DNA of 14,854 nt, from contig JAODMS010000159.1 of the NCBI GenBank assembly GCA_025464925.1, positions 1-14,854 of the forward strand. Reading direction: 5' to 3'. Every line of letters starts with the position of its first letter. Position 1 is the stretch's first letter. This document shows positions 14,653-14,854 of the stretch, one piece after another. Origin of the DNA: Arthrobacter sp. (GTDB lineage Bacteria; Actinomycetota; Actinomycetes; Actinomycetales; Micrococcaceae). The position numbers were made by a program, and so were the translations under genes. Below the pieces are notes generated by a model. The model searched no databases, had not been told where the DNA came from, and worked only from the letters and a program-made list of their open reading frames with translations.

Positions 14653-14680
14653 TGGGTCACTCTCGCATCCTTAAGACCCA
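14653..14680 (+). terminator. Possible hairpin after the M23 gene
   Basis: TGGGTC (14653-14658) can pair with GACCCA (14675-14680) across a 16-base loop, 11 bases after the stop. A third copy, TGGGTC at 14701-14706, could pair with the same GACCCA instead. The short stem and long loop make a terminator role uncertain. Confidence 0.3.
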
Positions 14681-14693
14681 CCGTGATCTGAAT

Positions 14694-14722
14694 GTGACAT
14701 TGGGTCCTAGTTACTGTAGAGT
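14694..14722 (+). promoter_or_regulatory. Promoter of c-di-AMP leader 2
   Basis: GTGACA (14694-14699), a 17-base spacer and TAGAGT (14717-14722) form a good actinobacterial sigma-A-type promoter. The bases AGTAAGAA running from the -10 to the start are the same as in the promoter of copy 1. TTACT (14711-14715) and AGTAA (14720-14724) form a dyad over the -10. Confidence 0.65.
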
Positions 14723-14730
14723 AAGAAGCA

Positions 14731-14753
14731 CGCCAACTTTTCCGAAGTTGGCG
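14731..14753 (+). other. 9-bp hairpin in the leader of riboswitch copy 2
   Basis: CGCCAACTT (14731-14739) pairs perfectly with AAGTTGGCG (14745-14753) around TTCCG. It lies just after the predicted transcription start and about 18 bases before the riboswitch. Copy 1 has no equivalent. It could stabilise the 5' end of the transcript, or terminate upstream transcription. Confidence 0.5.
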
Positions 14754-14771
14754 CTCTTGAGTGGATTGCCT

Positions 14772-14854
14772 AGCTCTGCCACCGCTCAAGGTCCGATCGC
14801 ATGACATCGTCTGGCAGGGGCGGGGGAACCAATTTTGGTCTTCGTAAGAAGACC
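14772..14854 (+). ncRNA. Cyclic di-AMP riboswitch copy 2, cut by the window end
   Basis: AGCTC (14772-14776) is the probable P1 5' strand. CTGCCA (14776-14781) pairs with TGGCAG (14812-14817), followed by the GCGGGGGAACCA block. A stretch of 22 bases (14810-14831) is identical to copy 1 (13626-13647). The next arm is GGTCTTC/GAAGACC (14837-14843 with 14848-14854) with a GTAA (GNRA) loop. The window ends exactly there, so the TGGGGTGAA block, the 3' half and the controlled gene are not visible. By analogy the gene is probably another wall hydrolase or resuscitation factor; that is inference. Confidence 0.8.

Overview
The window is high-GC DNA from an actinobacterium, most likely Micrococcaceae (Arthrobacter/Pseudarthrobacter type). 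This rests on the GGM-tailed GroEL, the XPB helicase with its helicase-associated partner, a long-form cold-shock protein, DUF3027, a mycobacterial-type SerC, an IdeR/DtxR regulator and the frequent GTG/TTG starts. The genus is inference. The gene set (XPB pair, CspB-like, DUF3027, SerC) recalls, from memory, the Mycobacterium tuberculosis region around Rv0861c-Rv0884c, so this looks like conserved chromosomal backbone. I see no insertion sequence, phage gene, CRISPR array, tRNA or rRNA.

Layout. 1-460: 3' end of groEL, followed by two back-to-back GC hairpins. 617-1630 (+): RNase HI joined to a C-terminal DUF4440/NTF2-like domain through a repeat-bearing linker. 1648-1935 (-): a lone WXG100 protein, convergent with the RNase H gene. 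2117-4308 (-): a response regulator/histidine kinase pair with PhoP-box-like repeats in front. 4386-8777 (-): a small membrane protein, a helicase-associated protein and XPB helicase, probably one transcript. 8956-11278 (+): cold-shock protein, DUF3027 protein and MFS exporter. 11333-12463 (-): serC. 12767-13462 (+): DtxR/IdeR-type regulator with an iron-box-like site upstream. 13592-13804: a cyclic di-AMP (ydaO/yuaA-type) riboswitch leading directly into a secreted M23 peptidase (13823-14641). 14694-14854: a second promoter and the 5' part of a second c-di-AMP riboswitch, cut by the window edge.

Functional themes. The XPB pair and RNase H concern DNA and RNA-DNA hybrid processing. The two-component system and the metal regulator appear able to control their own promoters. 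The right-hand end is a c-di-AMP-responsive cell-wall remodelling locus in which consecutive transcription units each carry their own riboswitch. The two riboswitch promoters also share -10 sequences and a TTACT/AGTAA dyad, suggesting a common transcriptional input in addition to the RNA switch.

The least expected items are the tandem riboswitches with matching promoters, the RNase H linker with four hexapeptide repeats resembling sliding-clamp-binding peptides, and the 7-4-7 direct repeat plus RBS-adjacent palindrome in front of the response regulator. No wholly new system is evident; most genes belong to known families.
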